DNA of 64,000 bases from Candidatus Pelagibacter sp. HIMB1321 (GCF_900177485.1 NZ_LT840186.1:744001-808000); one strand, 5' to 3'. Positions 17,473 to 25,569 are shown, numbered from the stretch's first letter. Notes: generated from the sequence alone by a model not told the origin. Numbers and translations are program-made.

Positions 17473-18276
17473 TTAACAAACCGGTTTTAATATTTTTATT
17501 AACTGATTGTGAATATTTTTATTTGCTGAACAAATAATATTACCAGCTTTAACTGCACTCTTGTTACTCCAAGTTGATACTATTCCACCTGCAGCTTCAA
17601 TAATTGGTATCAATGGATGTATATCCCAAATTTTATTAGAACATTGAATAACAACATCTAATTTTCCTTCAGCAAAATGAGAATAACTTAATGCATCTAC
17701 ACATGGAAATTGCATCAATTTTAATATTTTTGGAATTTTTTTTTGTTGATCTAAAGAAATGCCACCATGAAATGCAACTGACATTTTCATATTAGAAAAT
17801 TTTACTTTGTTATTAACTTTAATTTTTCTCTTTTTATTATTTTCAACAACAAAAGAGGATTTATTTGATGAATTAAAATAATATTTTTTCAATACTGGGA
17901 AATTAGCAAGTCCCACAATTGGATTACCTTTGTAATTTAAAGAAATTAAATTACTCCAAGTAGGATTTCCTATTACAAAAGATCTTGTTCCATCAATTGG
18001 ATCAATTACCCATGTGAAGTCACTTTTAGATTTTTGATGACCAAATTCTTCTCCAATAATTTGATGCTTTGGAAATTTTGAATTAATTTCTTTTCTAATA
18101 AACTTTTCAAAAGCTTTATCAGCAGTTGTTACTGGATCGTATCCTTTGCCCTTGATCTTGTTAGAGGTAACAAACTTTTTGTTAAGTTTTAAGTAATAAA
18201 ATTTAGTTAATTTCTTTGCTAAATTTTCAACAAATCTTGAAAATACTTTATAATCTGATGATTTAATATCTGACAC
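17473..18276 (-). CDS. hisN: Inositol-monophosphatase-family phosphatase, HisN-like
   Basis: Mg2+-dependent phosphatase of the IMPase fold. Metal and catalytic motifs are all present: IIGEEFG (74-79), WVIDPIDGTRSF (89-100) and WDIHPLIPIIEAAGG (near 217-231), the last with the Asp that ends the active site. The GTRSFV variant, rather than GTxNF, fits the alphaproteobacterial histidinol-phosphatase HisN, so histidine biosynthesis is likely, but other sugar phosphates cannot be excluded. 267 aa, normal. Probably co-transcribed with rbsK; divergent from the dioxygenase at 18342. Confidence 0.72.
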   Translation of the reverse strand: MSDIKSSDYKVFSRFVENLAKKLTKFYYLKLNKKFVTSNKIKGKGYDPVTTADKAFEKFIRKEINSKFPKHQIIGEEFGHQKSKSDFTWVIDPIDGTRSFVIGNPTWSNLISLNYKGNPIVGLANFPVLKKYYFNSSNKSSFVVENNKKRKIKVNNKVKFSNMKMSVAFHGGISLDQQKKIPKILKLMQFPCVDALSYSHFAEGKLDVVIQCSNKIWDIHPLIPIIEAAGGIVSTWSNKSAVKAGNIICSANKNIHNQLIKILKPVC

Positions 18277-18341
18277 ATCTCTCTAATACTATTTAATTGA
18301 TATTGATTAAAGACAAATTTTAAATAATCATCTTAACTTCT

Positions 18342-19442
18342 ATGAAAATTGAATTATCAGAAAATAAAGTTTTTTTTGAGAAAGATGGCTCAAAGAAAGA
18401 GATTCATCCTTTTTGGTTAAGAGAAAGAGTAAATGGAGATCAATACCTTGATAAAGGAACCCAACAAAGACTATTCGATCCAACAGAGTTAAAAAATGAT
18501 ATCAAAATTAAGAAACTTAATATTATAGATAATTTTTTAGAAGTAACTTTTGATGATGGTGCTTTTACTAAGATAGCTATCCAAAGTATTTTAAAAGAGT
18601 TTGCAAATGATAATGACATTAAATTAATAGAAAAAGTAAAATGGAACTCTTCTTTAAAAGATTTTAATTACTTTAAATATAATGAAAACTTTTTTGAAGA
18701 TAAATTAATGCATGATGCATTAATCAAATTTTATCAATATGGATTTGTGATTTTTAAAGATGTGCCAACAGAAAATAATTTTCTAGTAAAATTTGCAAAT
18801 TCTATAGGTAGTATCAGACGAACTAACTTTGGTGAATATTTTGATGTAAAATCAAAACCAAATCCAAATGATTTAGCGTATACATCATTACCTCTAGCAC
18901 CTCATACAGACAACCCTTACAGAAATCCAGTTCCTTGCATTCAAATGTTACATTGTATTGAAAATGAAGTTTCTGGAGGTTTATCAACATTAGTTGATGG
19001 TTATACTGTGACTGAGGATCTTAGAGAAAAATATAAAGAATATTATGAAGTTTTAACTAAAACAAAGATAAGATTTCAATTCGTAGATGATACTGTGGTT
19101 TTAGATAGTTGGGCTGAAATGATTCAATTAGATGAGCACAAAAAGTTTAAACAAGTAAGATTTAGTCCACGATTAGATTTTGTTCCTTTAATGGAAAAAA
19201 ATAAATTAGAACTTTATTATTCAGCAAGAAATAAAATATCTGAACTTTATAATTCTGATCAATATCGAATTGAATTTAGATTATCACCTGGAGATTTGTT
19301 GATGATGGATAATCATCGCTTATTACATGGCAGAACTACTTATAATGCTAATGAAGGAAAAAGGTTTTTACAAGGCTGTTATATTGATTATGACAGTACT
19401 GAAGGCAAGTTAAAACATCTTCAAAGAAAATTTAATAATTAA
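18342..19442 (+). CDS. 2-oxoglutarate/Fe(II) dioxygenase, gamma-butyrobetaine hydroxylase-like
   Basis: TauD/TfdA-fold oxygenase with an N-terminal DUF971-like domain, the architecture of gamma-butyrobetaine and trimethyllysine hydroxylases. The iron site is H188-x-D190 (LAPHTDNPYRNP) with the distal His329 (NHRLLHGRT), and the VDG motif of GGLSTLVDGY is present. The N-terminal domain (1 to about 85) keeps FWLRER and QRLFDP but lacks the cysteines that bind zinc in carnitine-type enzymes. Quaternary-amine or aminophosphonate substrates are plausible, given betaine catabolism elsewhere in the window. Its stop interlocks with the convergent dehydrogenase gene (TTAA, 19439-19442). Confidence 0.8.
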   Translation: MKIELSENKVFFEKDGSKKEIHPFWLRERVNGDQYLDKGTQQRLFDPTELKNDIKIKKLNIIDNFLEVTFDDGAFTKIAIQSILKEFANDNDIKLIEKVKWNSSLKDFNYFKYNENFFEDKLMHDALIKFYQYGFVIFKDVPTENNFLVKFANSIGSIRRTNFGEYFDVKSKPNPNDLAYTSLPLAPHTDNPYRNPVPCIQMLHCIENEVSGGLSTLVDGYTVTEDLREKYKEYYEVLTKTKIRFQFVDDTVVLDSWAEMIQLDEHKKFKQVRFSPRLDFVPLMEKNKLELYYSARNKISELYNSDQYRIEFRLSPGDLLMMDNHRLLHGRTTYNANEGKRFLQGCYIDYDSTEGKLKHLQRKFNN

Positions 19443-20305
19443 TTTTTATTCCTTCTTTCAATTTCTTTATAAAGTGCACTGTGGTCATCATTATCATTTC
19501 CATTTTCAACTAAAGATTTGAACATATCCTTAATTAAATTTGATATGGGTAATTGAGTGTTGAGATCTCCTGCACACTCTAAAATATTATTCATGTCTTT
19601 TAAATGAGTAGATACTTTGCCTTTTGGAGAAAAATCTTTATCAATCATTCTCTTACCGTGATTTTGCAAAATTTTACCATCAGCAAACCCACCTGCTAAA
19701 GCTTTAATAAATTTATTACCATCAACTCCTGCTTTTTCACATAAAGTAATTGCTTCGGCAACAGCACCAATGGTTATCCCTACAATTATTTGATTGGCTA
19801 ATTTTGATACTTGCCCACTTCCAATAGGACCTACTAATGTTGGATTTCCCATAACTTTTAAAACATCTTTAATCTGATCAAAAACTTTTTGATCTCCTCC
19901 AACCATTATTGCTAAGGTTGCCTGTTCAGCGCCAATGGTTCCTCCTGAAACTGGTGCATCTAAAAAATTGATACCTTGATCTTTTAAAAGTTTTCCATAT
20001 TTAATTGCAATTTTTGGTTTGATCGATGACATATCAACTATAGTTGATCCTTTTTTTAAATTTTCTTGAAAGTCTTGGTCACTTAAAACTTTTTCAACAG
20101 CATCATCATCCGTTAGCATTGTAATAACCACATCAACACCTTTCACGGCTTCACTCAACGAATTTGATATTTTTGCGGCAAATTTCTCTAGAGGTTTAGC
20201 TTTTTCAATTGTTCTACTAAACACATTCAATTCTAAATTTTTTTCAAGAAGATTTTTGGCCATTGGATAGCCCATAAGGCCAGTGCCAATAAATGCAATT
20301 TTCAT
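19439..20305 (-). CDS. Beta-hydroxyacid dehydrogenase, 3-hydroxyisobutyrate dehydrogenase family
   Basis: NAD(P)-dependent dehydrogenase of the 6PGDH/HIBADH superfamily (288 aa). N-terminal dinucleotide motif IAFIGTGLMGYPMA, substrate loop DAPVSGGTIGAEQATL, and the catalytic lysine in GQVSKLANQI are intact. The SGG-x-x-GA loop fits tartronate-semialdehyde reductase or 3-hydroxyisobutyrate dehydrogenase. The neighbours do not decide between them. A paralogue is encoded on the other strand at 20539. Transcribed minus, downstream of a 59-aa membrane ORF by 9 bp. Confidence 0.83.
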   Translation of the reverse strand: MKIAFIGTGLMGYPMAKNLLEKNLELNVFSRTIEKAKPLEKFAAKISNSLSEAVKGVDVVITMLTDDDAVEKVLSDQDFQENLKKGSTIVDMSSIKPKIAIKYGKLLKDQGINFLDAPVSGGTIGAEQATLAIMVGGDQKVFDQIKDVLKVMGNPTLVGPIGSGQVSKLANQIIVGITIGAVAEAITLCEKAGVDGNKFIKALAGGFADGKILQNHGKRMIDKDFSPKGKVSTHLKDMNNILECAGDLNTQLPISNLIKDMFKSLVENGNDNDDHSALYKEIERRNKN

Positions 20306-20314
20306 TTGAAAGAT

Positions 20315-20494
20315 TTATCTCTTCAAACAATTATTAACTAATATCGCCATTAAGATCCAAACTATAAAGGCTTCACCATTAGTGAATGTATAATCTGCAC
20401 CTGCAAACCCAGCAACAATATTTAATCCATAAATTATTACTGTAGATGCAACAAGGCTAATTAATAAATCTTTTAATGCACATAAGTACTTCAT
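20315..20494 (-). CDS. Short two-helix membrane protein (59 aa)
   Basis: Begins MKYLCALKDLLISLVAST at an ATG at 20494 and runs 59 codons to a TAA at 20315-20317. Two hydrophobic segments (about 8-32 and 42-54) joined by a short GADYTFTNGE loop predict a helical hairpin in the inner membrane. It ends in basic residues (CLKR), consistent with a positive-inside rule. It lies 9 bp upstream of the HIBADH-family gene on the same strand. No family recognised. Short length is the main reason for caution; the unbroken frame with a coherent membrane pattern is the evidence. Confidence 0.6.
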   Translation of the reverse strand: MKYLCALKDLLISLVASTVIIYGLNIVAGFAGADYTFTNGEAFIVWILMAILVNNCLKR

Positions 20495-20538
20495 GAATAA
20501 ACTTTATACATATTCATTAATCATGTAAACTTGATAAT

Positions 20539-21396
20539 ATGAAAAATATTGGCTTCATTGGTGTTGGCTACATGGGTTATGGAATAGCCAAAAACATTTT
20601 AAAAGCAGGTCATAAATTATTTGTTGTTGCAAATAAAAACCGAGAACCAATTGAAAAAATAGCTAGTGAAGGTGCAATTGAAGTTAAAAATTTTGATGAA
20701 TTTAAAGATAAAAATTTAGATGTACTATTTAAATGTGTAACAAATACACCAATCGCAAAAGAAATTGCTGAAAAATTATCCTCAATACTAAGTAATAATT
20801 GTTTAGTTATAGATATTACAACTCATAATAAAACTGGATCTATTGAAACAGAGGAAATCTATAAACATAAGAATATTAGATATATAGAGTGTCCTGTAAT
20901 GGGTGGTCCTGTCCAAGCTGAAGAGGGTGTTTTAGGAGGTATTGTTGGTGCTTCTGATGAAAACTTTAAAATTGCAGAGCCATATTTAAAAAATTTCTGT
21001 AAAAATTACTTTCATTTTGGTCCGGTTGGAATGGGAGCTAAATCAAAATTATTAAATAATTTTTTAACTTTAGGAAATGCTGCTCTAATCAATCATTTAG
21101 CAAAAACGGGAAAAGAATTTGGTCTCGATATGAAAAAATTATTTGAAGTTGCTAAACTAGGGTCAGGCAATTCAGCAGCTTTAAATCGAGTTTTTGATAA
21201 TTTACTTGAAGGAGATTTTACTGGTTTTAAATTTACTACAAAAAACTCAGTCAAAGATTTAACTTATATACAAGATTTATTAAAAAATTTCCCTGAAGCA
21301 GAAAAAGTTGCAGAAACAAATAAAAACTATTTTCAAAAAGCTGTTGATGATGGTTATGGTGAAAATTTTATTAGTGAATTAATAAATAAAAAATAA
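20539..21396 (+). CDS. Beta-hydroxyacid dehydrogenase paralogue
   Basis: 285 aa, same 6PGDH/HIBADH fold as the gene at 19439. N-terminal motif IGFIGVGYMGYGIAK, catalytic Lys in GAKSKLLNNF. The substrate loop reads ECPVMGGPVQAEEG, with MGGP in place of the more usual SGG, so its substrate probably differs from the paralogue. NADP preference is possible because VVANKNREP follows the second strand. It is divergent from the 59-aa membrane ORF and is the last plus-strand gene before the 313-bp RNA-bearing gap. Confidence 0.8.
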   Translation: MKNIGFIGVGYMGYGIAKNILKAGHKLFVVANKNREPIEKIASEGAIEVKNFDEFKDKNLDVLFKCVTNTPIAKEIAEKLSSILSNNCLVIDITTHNKTGSIETEEIYKHKNIRYIECPVMGGPVQAEEGVLGGIVGASDENFKIAEPYLKNFCKNYFHFGPVGMGAKSKLLNNFLTLGNAALINHLAKTGKEFGLDMKKLFEVAKLGSGNSAALNRVFDNLLEGDFTGFKFTTKNSVKDLTYIQDLLKNFPEAEKVAETNKNYFQKAVDDGYGENFISELINKK

Positions 21397-21543
21397 TTTT
21401 TAAAAAAACTTTTTGTATTCTCGTTTAAAGGGAAGTAAATTCTGATATCGGGAACCTACTAAAGCATCAGGTTGTATTCAAGAAATATATTTGCATAAAA
21501 TTAAAATAAATTAATTGATAAAAGTTTTAATTATAATTAACTT
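21397..21543. other. Non-coding spacer before the candidate small RNA
   Basis: First half of the longest gene-poor stretch in the window. A weak hairpin (AACCT ... AGGTT, about 21450-21475) follows the dehydrogenase stop and could be its transcript end. A good -10 box, TATAAT at 21532-21537, sits about 14 bp before a perfect Shine-Dalgarno sequence. A TTGATA hexamer at 21515-21520 is too close to be a standard -35. No ORF of note on either strand. Confidence 0.5.
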
Positions 21544-21704
21544 AATAAATAAGGAGGTTATTATGATTAAACTTACACCACCTGACACATAACTGAAGAT
21601 CTTCAAATACGAAAAAACGAAAACAAAAATCCAATCGGATTTAAATGCCAAAGAGGCAACATAGAGGAGCTCTTTTGGTGAAGAGACTGAAAGAGCGAAC
21701 CTCT
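21544..21704 (+). ncRNA. Candidate structured small RNA with embedded mini-ORF
   Basis: A self-contained element of about 160 nt on the plus strand. Downstream of the mini-ORF four helices can be drawn: TGAAGATCTTCA (21594-21605, palindrome), AATCC/GGATT (21628-21641), TGCC/GGCA (21646-21658), and a larger stem of AGAGG plus GCTCTTT (21663-21675) pairing with AAAGAGC plus CCTCT (21690-21704) around a 1x3 internal loop. No plus-strand gene follows, so it is not a leader; the next gene (21709) is convergent. No U-tract ends it, so the 3' end is uncertain. It does not match tmRNA, 6S, RNase P or SRP RNA as I know them. Confidence 0.5.
21563..21592 (+). CDS. Nine-codon ORF (MIKLTPPDT) under a perfect Shine-Dalgarno
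   Basis: ATG at 21563, stop TAA at 21590. AAGGAGGT at 21551-21558 is a full match to the 16S anti-Shine-Dalgarno sequence with a 4-nt spacer to the ATG, the strongest ribosome site I noticed in the window. Codons 6-8 spell Pro-Pro-Asp, a motif known to stall ribosomes without EF-P, placed one codon before the stop. The codons ACCACCT (21577-21583) can pair with the Shine-Dalgarno AGGAGGT in six of seven positions, so translation and structure may compete. This looks like a regulatory or sensing peptide, not a product gene. Translation is inferred. Confidence 0.5.
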   Translation: MIKLTPPDT

Positions 21705-21708
21705 CAAA

Positions 21709-22242
21709 TTAATTAAAAGACTTCAAAATTTCTAAAGGTAAAGGTGCTTCAGGATATTTTTTAGTACAAAGCACTTCATATTTTTTACAAAACCTAATTA
21801 TAGTTTCATAAACCTCATCAGTTTTATTTGAATTATTCTCAAGATCTAATTGTTTAATCATTTGATCTCTTTCATTCTCAAGTTCTTTAACTTGTTTACC
21901 TGATAAATATTCACCTGTTTCAATTTCCCAATATGTGTCTTTTAATTCGTCTTCGCTTAAATTATTCAACTTTGACTGTAATTCTTTAATCACCTCATCT
22001 TCAGTTTCTTTATCTCTCATGGGTGAATTGATTAATTTAACAAGACATTTATCCTTCAGACCATCAATAAAATGATCATAAGGTCTGCCGTCAGATAAAT
22101 CCTTAAAATGATTTGAGCTAAAATATTTATTAATTGCTGATTTAGTTGTACCTTTTTCTTTACCTTTAATGACGGCTATTTGAACATACACTTCTTGACA
22201 AATATACTCTTCAAGATGCTCTCTTACTGTTTCGGGTATCAT
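21709..22242 (-). CDS. Conserved hypothetical protein (paralogue of 53334-53771)
   Basis: 177 residues, soluble, charged and helical. No family recognised. It shares a pattern with the 145-aa protein at 53334: NHFKDL...HFIDGL against DHYEKL...EWLNLI, then ENERDQMIKQL against LEIQRDAMMKEL, then FCKKYEVLCTKKYPE against MCESYELWCRETKQE. The conserved Cys-x6-Cys near the C-terminus may be functional. It follows the membrane ORF at 22284 by 41 bp on the same strand, and its stop is 5 bp from the end of the candidate small RNA. Confidence 0.7.
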   Translation of the reverse strand: MIPETVREHLEEYICQEVYVQIAVIKGKEKGTTKSAINKYFSSNHFKDLSDGRPYDHFIDGLKDKCLVKLINSPMRDKETEDEVIKELQSKLNNLSEDELKDTYWEIETGEYLSGKQVKELENERDQMIKQLDLENNSNKTDEVYETIIRFCKKYEVLCTKKYPEAPLPLEILKSFN

Positions 22243-22283
22243 AAATAATTTATTTATTATATTAAATAATACTCGATTTTAAT

Positions 22284-22493
22284 CTAATTGTTTTCTGAGC
22301 TTTCTTCATCTCCAGCAGTTGTTTTTTTTGTAACAACTTCTGGAAATATCCAAATTCCAATTATCATTAAAGGAGCTAATGCTGCAATAGATAGAATTAA
22401 TGATTTATCTCCAAGGAAATTTTCAAAAAGTATTACACCTATTGCAACAATAATCACATAAGAAGTTAAAAATATCTTAATCTTTATTGGCAT
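22284..22493 (-). CDS. Small two-helix membrane protein
   Basis: 69 residues with two hydrophobic helices (about 7-25 and 31-50) and an acidic C-terminal tail (TTAGDEESSENN). No family recognised. It starts 6 bp after the fatty acid hydroxylase stop, so it is probably the second cistron of that transcript and may be a helper subunit of the membrane hydroxylase. The role is inference from position only. Confidence 0.6.
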   Translation of the reverse strand: MPIKIKIFLTSYVIIVAIGVILFENFLGDKSLILSIAALAPLMIIGIWIFPEVVTKKTTAGDEESSENN

Positions 22494-22499
22494 TAAGTA

Positions 22500-23276
22500 T
22501 TAATTTTGATTTTGTTTATCAGCCAATACTTCCTCTTTAATATATTTTTTATTGTATCCGTTAAAAAATGTACCAATCAATCCTCTATCTAAGTCTGATG
22601 TTCCAAAAAGCCAGTCAGCAAAAGGAAATGTTAGGTTCATGTTTAAACCCATCATTATTCCTTTATTATGGTGTGCCGCATGATGTCTTCTTATTGTATT
22701 GATAAATGGACAATGTCTAACAAACCAATTTTCCTCAACATGGCAACAAAAATGCATAAATTCATAAAGAAGATAAAATGAAGTAGTTGAACATATAAAT
22801 AACCATCCAACATTAGGTGAAACAATATATGATAACACAAGTACACCTGGTGCAGATAATAATGTGATAAATATTGCTAACGCATATGGAGGAAATACAG
22901 TTACTCTCCAGTCATGAGGCCCTGCAAATCTCATTTCTTCTTCAGTAAAAAACTGATGGTGTTGTAAAGTATGCCTTGAATAAATTGCTCTAGCACCTGG
23001 AAAATTTTGTGGTTTATGCATAACAAATTTATGTATCCACCATTCAAAAATGTTTGCACCAATCAATGTTACCGGCACAATCAACCATTCCCACCATTGA
23101 ATATTGTTTAAGTGCGATGTGAAATAATAAAGTGCTACTGCGCCAATTGCATAAACTAATAATACATGCACATATCCATTATAAAAACCTTTTAAATTTG
23201 ATCTATAAACATCCCTAAATTCTTTTTGCCCTTTTGTAAAATTAGCATTTTTTAGCTCTAAATTTTCTGCACTCAT
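22500..23276 (-). CDS. Membrane fatty acid hydroxylase / sterol desaturase family
   Basis: Integral-membrane di-iron oxygenase (258 aa). The eight-histidine pattern is complete: HKFVMH (82-87), RHTLQHH (101-107), HFCCH (175-179) and RRHHAAHH (197-203). About four helices flank these clusters. It would hydroxylate or desaturate an acyl chain, carotenoid or similar lipid; substrate not determinable. Close homologues in marine bacteria include carotenoid hydroxylases, but the first box HX4H also fits lipid hydroxylases. It has its own spacer with an operator-like palindrome 22 bp upstream (23298-23317), shared with the TRAP and PanB-like genes, so it probably belongs to the same GntR regulon. 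Confidence 0.82.
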   Translation of the reverse strand: MSAENLELKNANFTKGQKEFRDVYRSNLKGFYNGYVHVLLVYAIGAVALYYFTSHLNNIQWWEWLIVPVTLIGANIFEWWIHKFVMHKPQNFPGARAIYSRHTLQHHQFFTEEEMRFAGPHDWRVTVFPPYALAIFITLLSAPGVLVLSYIVSPNVGWLFICSTTSFYLLYEFMHFCCHVEENWFVRHCPFINTIRRHHAAHHNKGIMMGLNMNLTFPFADWLFGTSDLDRGLIGTFFNGYNKKYIKEEVLADKQNQN

Positions 23277-23297
23277 TTTAACCTCTTTTTTTTATTA

Positions 23298-23317
23298 ATA
23301 TATCAGTAATATATCAC
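23298..23317 (-). promoter_or_regulatory. Operator-like palindrome upstream of the hydroxylase
   Basis: Minus strand reads GTGATATATTACTGATATAT. It matches the element upstream of dctP (27247-27266) at 17 of 20 positions and begins with the same GTGATATAT as the element at 28149. Likely a binding site for the GntR-family regulator encoded at 28215; by location it could repress the hydroxylase operon. Confidence 0.55.
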
Positions 23318-23333
23318 AAATAATCAATATTTG

Positions 23334-24221
23334 TCAATTAGGTGTTTCTTTCTGTTGAATTGCGAAAATTGAAGAGTAACCGTTTGACCAATTAGGTGGA
23401 ATAATAAATTCTCCAGAATCACATCTGATCTTATTATCATATTTTCCCCTAACGATTGCTTGTTCATATTTTGATTTTAGGGGTTGGGGTGTAAATGGCA
23501 CAGAATCACCTGAGCTCAAAACATATAGCATTAGAGGCCTTGGCAACTCTGAGTTGTTGGGTTTTGACCCATGTACAGTTCTGTAATTATGAATTGTTAT
23601 TGATCCCGCATTTCCTTTTAGAATTTTTTTATCATCTAAATTAATTTTAATTAAATTTTTTTCTGAAATATTCCCTAACCACTTACCATTATCATAATGA
23701 TCAATTACATCTTTTTGATGAGATGTTTTAATGATTTCTAATGGTCCTTGTTCATCTGTGCAATTTTCAAGATAAACACCAATTGTGATGACTGAGTCAT
23801 TGGTATGTGGAAAATAAGGTTTGTCTTGATGCCATTTTACTTCCGTCCCTCCTTTGGGATTTTTAAAATTTAGCTTTGATTGATAAAATCTTACTACTGG
23901 ACCTAGAATGTCTTCTGCAACATCTCCTATAGGTCCTTCAGTTAATAATCTCCATAAATCATCATTATAATCACAAGGACTAGATACTCTTCTTAGTTTA
24001 GGATTTTCTTTTGTATGGTCGGGTTGAATATCGTAGATTGAATTAGATTTTTTTAAGTTTCTACTTTCATTTATAAAATTATTTATTGCTTTTTGACATT
24101 TTTGTAGCCATTCAGGACTTAAAATATTTTCAACTTTAATTCCACCATCTTCAAAAAATTCTAATCTTTTTTCTTCAGATATTATTTTAGGTTTAAATTT
24201 TAAAATATCTTCTTTTTTCAT
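23334..24221 (-). CDS. Phytanoyl-CoA dioxygenase (PhyH)-family oxygenase
   Basis: Fe(II)/2-oxoglutarate oxygenase of 295 aa. The iron site is H131-x-D133 (KWHQDKPYF) with distal His217 (IHNYRTVHGSKPN); the Arg two turns later (RPLMLYVLSS) is where 2-oxoglutarate usually binds. Bacterial relatives hydroxylate many small molecules, including ectoine and betaine-like compounds, so phytanoyl-CoA is not implied. It starts 22 bp after the dctM stop and is the last gene of the dctPQM transcript, which suggests it modifies the imported compound or a product of it. Confidence 0.82.
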   Translation of the reverse strand: MKKEDILKFKPKIISEEKRLEFFEDGGIKVENILSPEWLQKCQKAINNFINESRNLKKSNSIYDIQPDHTKENPKLRRVSSPCDYNDDLWRLLTEGPIGDVAEDILGPVVRFYQSKLNFKNPKGGTEVKWHQDKPYFPHTNDSVITIGVYLENCTDEQGPLEIIKTSHQKDVIDHYDNGKWLGNISEKNLIKINLDDKKILKGNAGSITIHNYRTVHGSKPNNSELPRPLMLYVLSSGDSVPFTPQPLKSKYEQAIVRGKYDNKIRCDSGEFIIPPNWSNGYSSIFAIQQKETPN

Positions 24222-24243
24222 TTAAACTATTTTATTCATTAAT

Positions 24244-25569
24244 TTACTGATTTTCAAATCCTAATAGTTTTTCGGGTAACCAGGTAACTAAATCTGGAAA
24301 AATCATTACGATCGCTAAAGCAACAACTTGAATTCCAACAAATGGTATCACACCTTTGTACATAGTATTAAGTTTCATCTCAGGCGGAGAAACACCTCTT
24401 AAGTAAAAAATTGCTGGTGCCATTGGAGGTGTTAAATAACTTGTTTGTATCATTATCAAAACCAAAATACAGAACCAAACTGGATTAAATCCAATATCAG
24501 TTACTATAGGTGCAAATATTGGAATAAAAATTAAAAGAATTGAAATCCATTCAAGAAAAAAACCTGCAATGAAAATAATACCTAAAAATGCAAACAATAA
24601 TATCCAAGGAGATAATTCTAGTGAATTAACAAACTCTTTCATAATTGACATACCCCCAGAGGCTGCAAAAACACCAGTAAATAAACTCCCTGCCATTAAA
24701 ATAAACATAATCATTGATGTAACAGTAATTGTTTTTACTAAAGCATCTTTAAAAGTTTTCAGAGTAAATTTTTTATAAAATATAGTAAGGATCAAAGATC
24801 CCGCTGCGCCTAAGGCAGCAGCTTCAGTTGGTGCAGCAAATCCGAGCATAATTGAACCTAAAACTGCAAATATCATTAATATTGGGGGCACTAGAGCTTT
24901 AACTGTAATCATAATTTTTTCATTAAAACTTAATCTATCAATCTCATCTTCTTCCGTAATCGTTGGTCCATTTTCAGGTCTTACTATGCAAAGAATTAAA
25001 ATATAGATTATGTAAAGCGCAGCTAAAACTAATCCAGGAAAAATCATTCCTACCATTAAGTCTCCAATAGAAACGTCTGCGATAGGACCTAAAACAACAA
25101 CAACGACAGATGGTGGTATAATTGTACCTAAAGAACCTCCAGCACAAATAGTTCCTGAAATTAATGAATGTGAATATTTGTGTTTTAACATTGCAGGAAT
25201 TGCTAATAAACCAACAACTGTTTCTGTAGCTCCTATCACGCCAGTTGAAGCTGCAAAGATTATGCACATAATTACAGTACCAATTGCAAGACCTCCCGGT
25301 AATTTCTTTGTCCACATGTGTATTGCGCTGAACAATTGTTGAGCAATACCAGACCTTTCTAGCATTGACCCCATGAAAACAAATAAAGGTACAGCTGCTA
25401 AGATAAAATTAGAAGCTATACCTTCAATTTTAGATATGAATTGATAAAAAACTGCATCTCCGAATGTTACTAAACCAAAAGCAAATGCTATACTAATTAA
25501 GGATAAAGCGACTGGAAAACCAAAAAAAATTAAAACAAATAATGCTGGAAACATCCATAATGAAATCAT
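24244..25569 (-). CDS. dctM: TRAP transporter large permease DctM
   Basis: Large membrane subunit of a tripartite ATP-independent periplasmic transporter; Na+-driven uptake of a carboxylate delivered by DctP. 441 aa with about 12 helices and the family patterns GFPVALSLI (near 18), GGSLGTIIPPSVVVVVLGP, and STGVIGATETVVGLL. Overlaps dctQ by 4 bp (25566-25569), the usual coupling of these two subunits. Third of dctP-dctQ-dctM, then the PhyH-like gene. Confidence 0.92.
   Translation of the reverse strand: MISLWMFPALFVLIFFGFPVALSLISIAFAFGLVTFGDAVFYQFISKIEGIASNFILAAVPLFVFMGSMLERSGIAQQLFSAIHMWTKKLPGGLAIGTVIMCIIFAASTGVIGATETVVGLLAIPAMLKHKYSHSLISGTICAGGSLGTIIPPSVVVVVLGPIADVSIGDLMVGMIFPGLVLAALYIIYILILCIVRPENGPTITEEDEIDRLSFNEKIMITVKALVPPILMIFAVLGSIMLGFAAPTEAAALGAAGSLILTIFYKKFTLKTFKDALVKTITVTSMIMFILMAGSLFTGVFAASGGMSIMKEFVNSLELSPWILLFAFLGIIFIAGFFLEWISILLIFIPIFAPIVTDIGFNPVWFCILVLIMIQTSYLTPPMAPAIFYLRGVSPPEMKLNTMYKGVIPFVGIQVVALAIVMIFPDLVTWLPEKLLGFENQ

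Noticed and set aside
21544-21704. Possible tmRNA because of a short ORF in a structured RNA
   Set aside because: There is no tRNA-like acceptor/T-arm or CCA end, and the ORF has its own Shine-Dalgarno and start codon, unlike a tmRNA tag.
24974-25315. 113-codon ORF inside dctM
   Set aside because: Cys/Tyr/Arg-rich frame-shift shadow of the membrane-helix codons of dctM.
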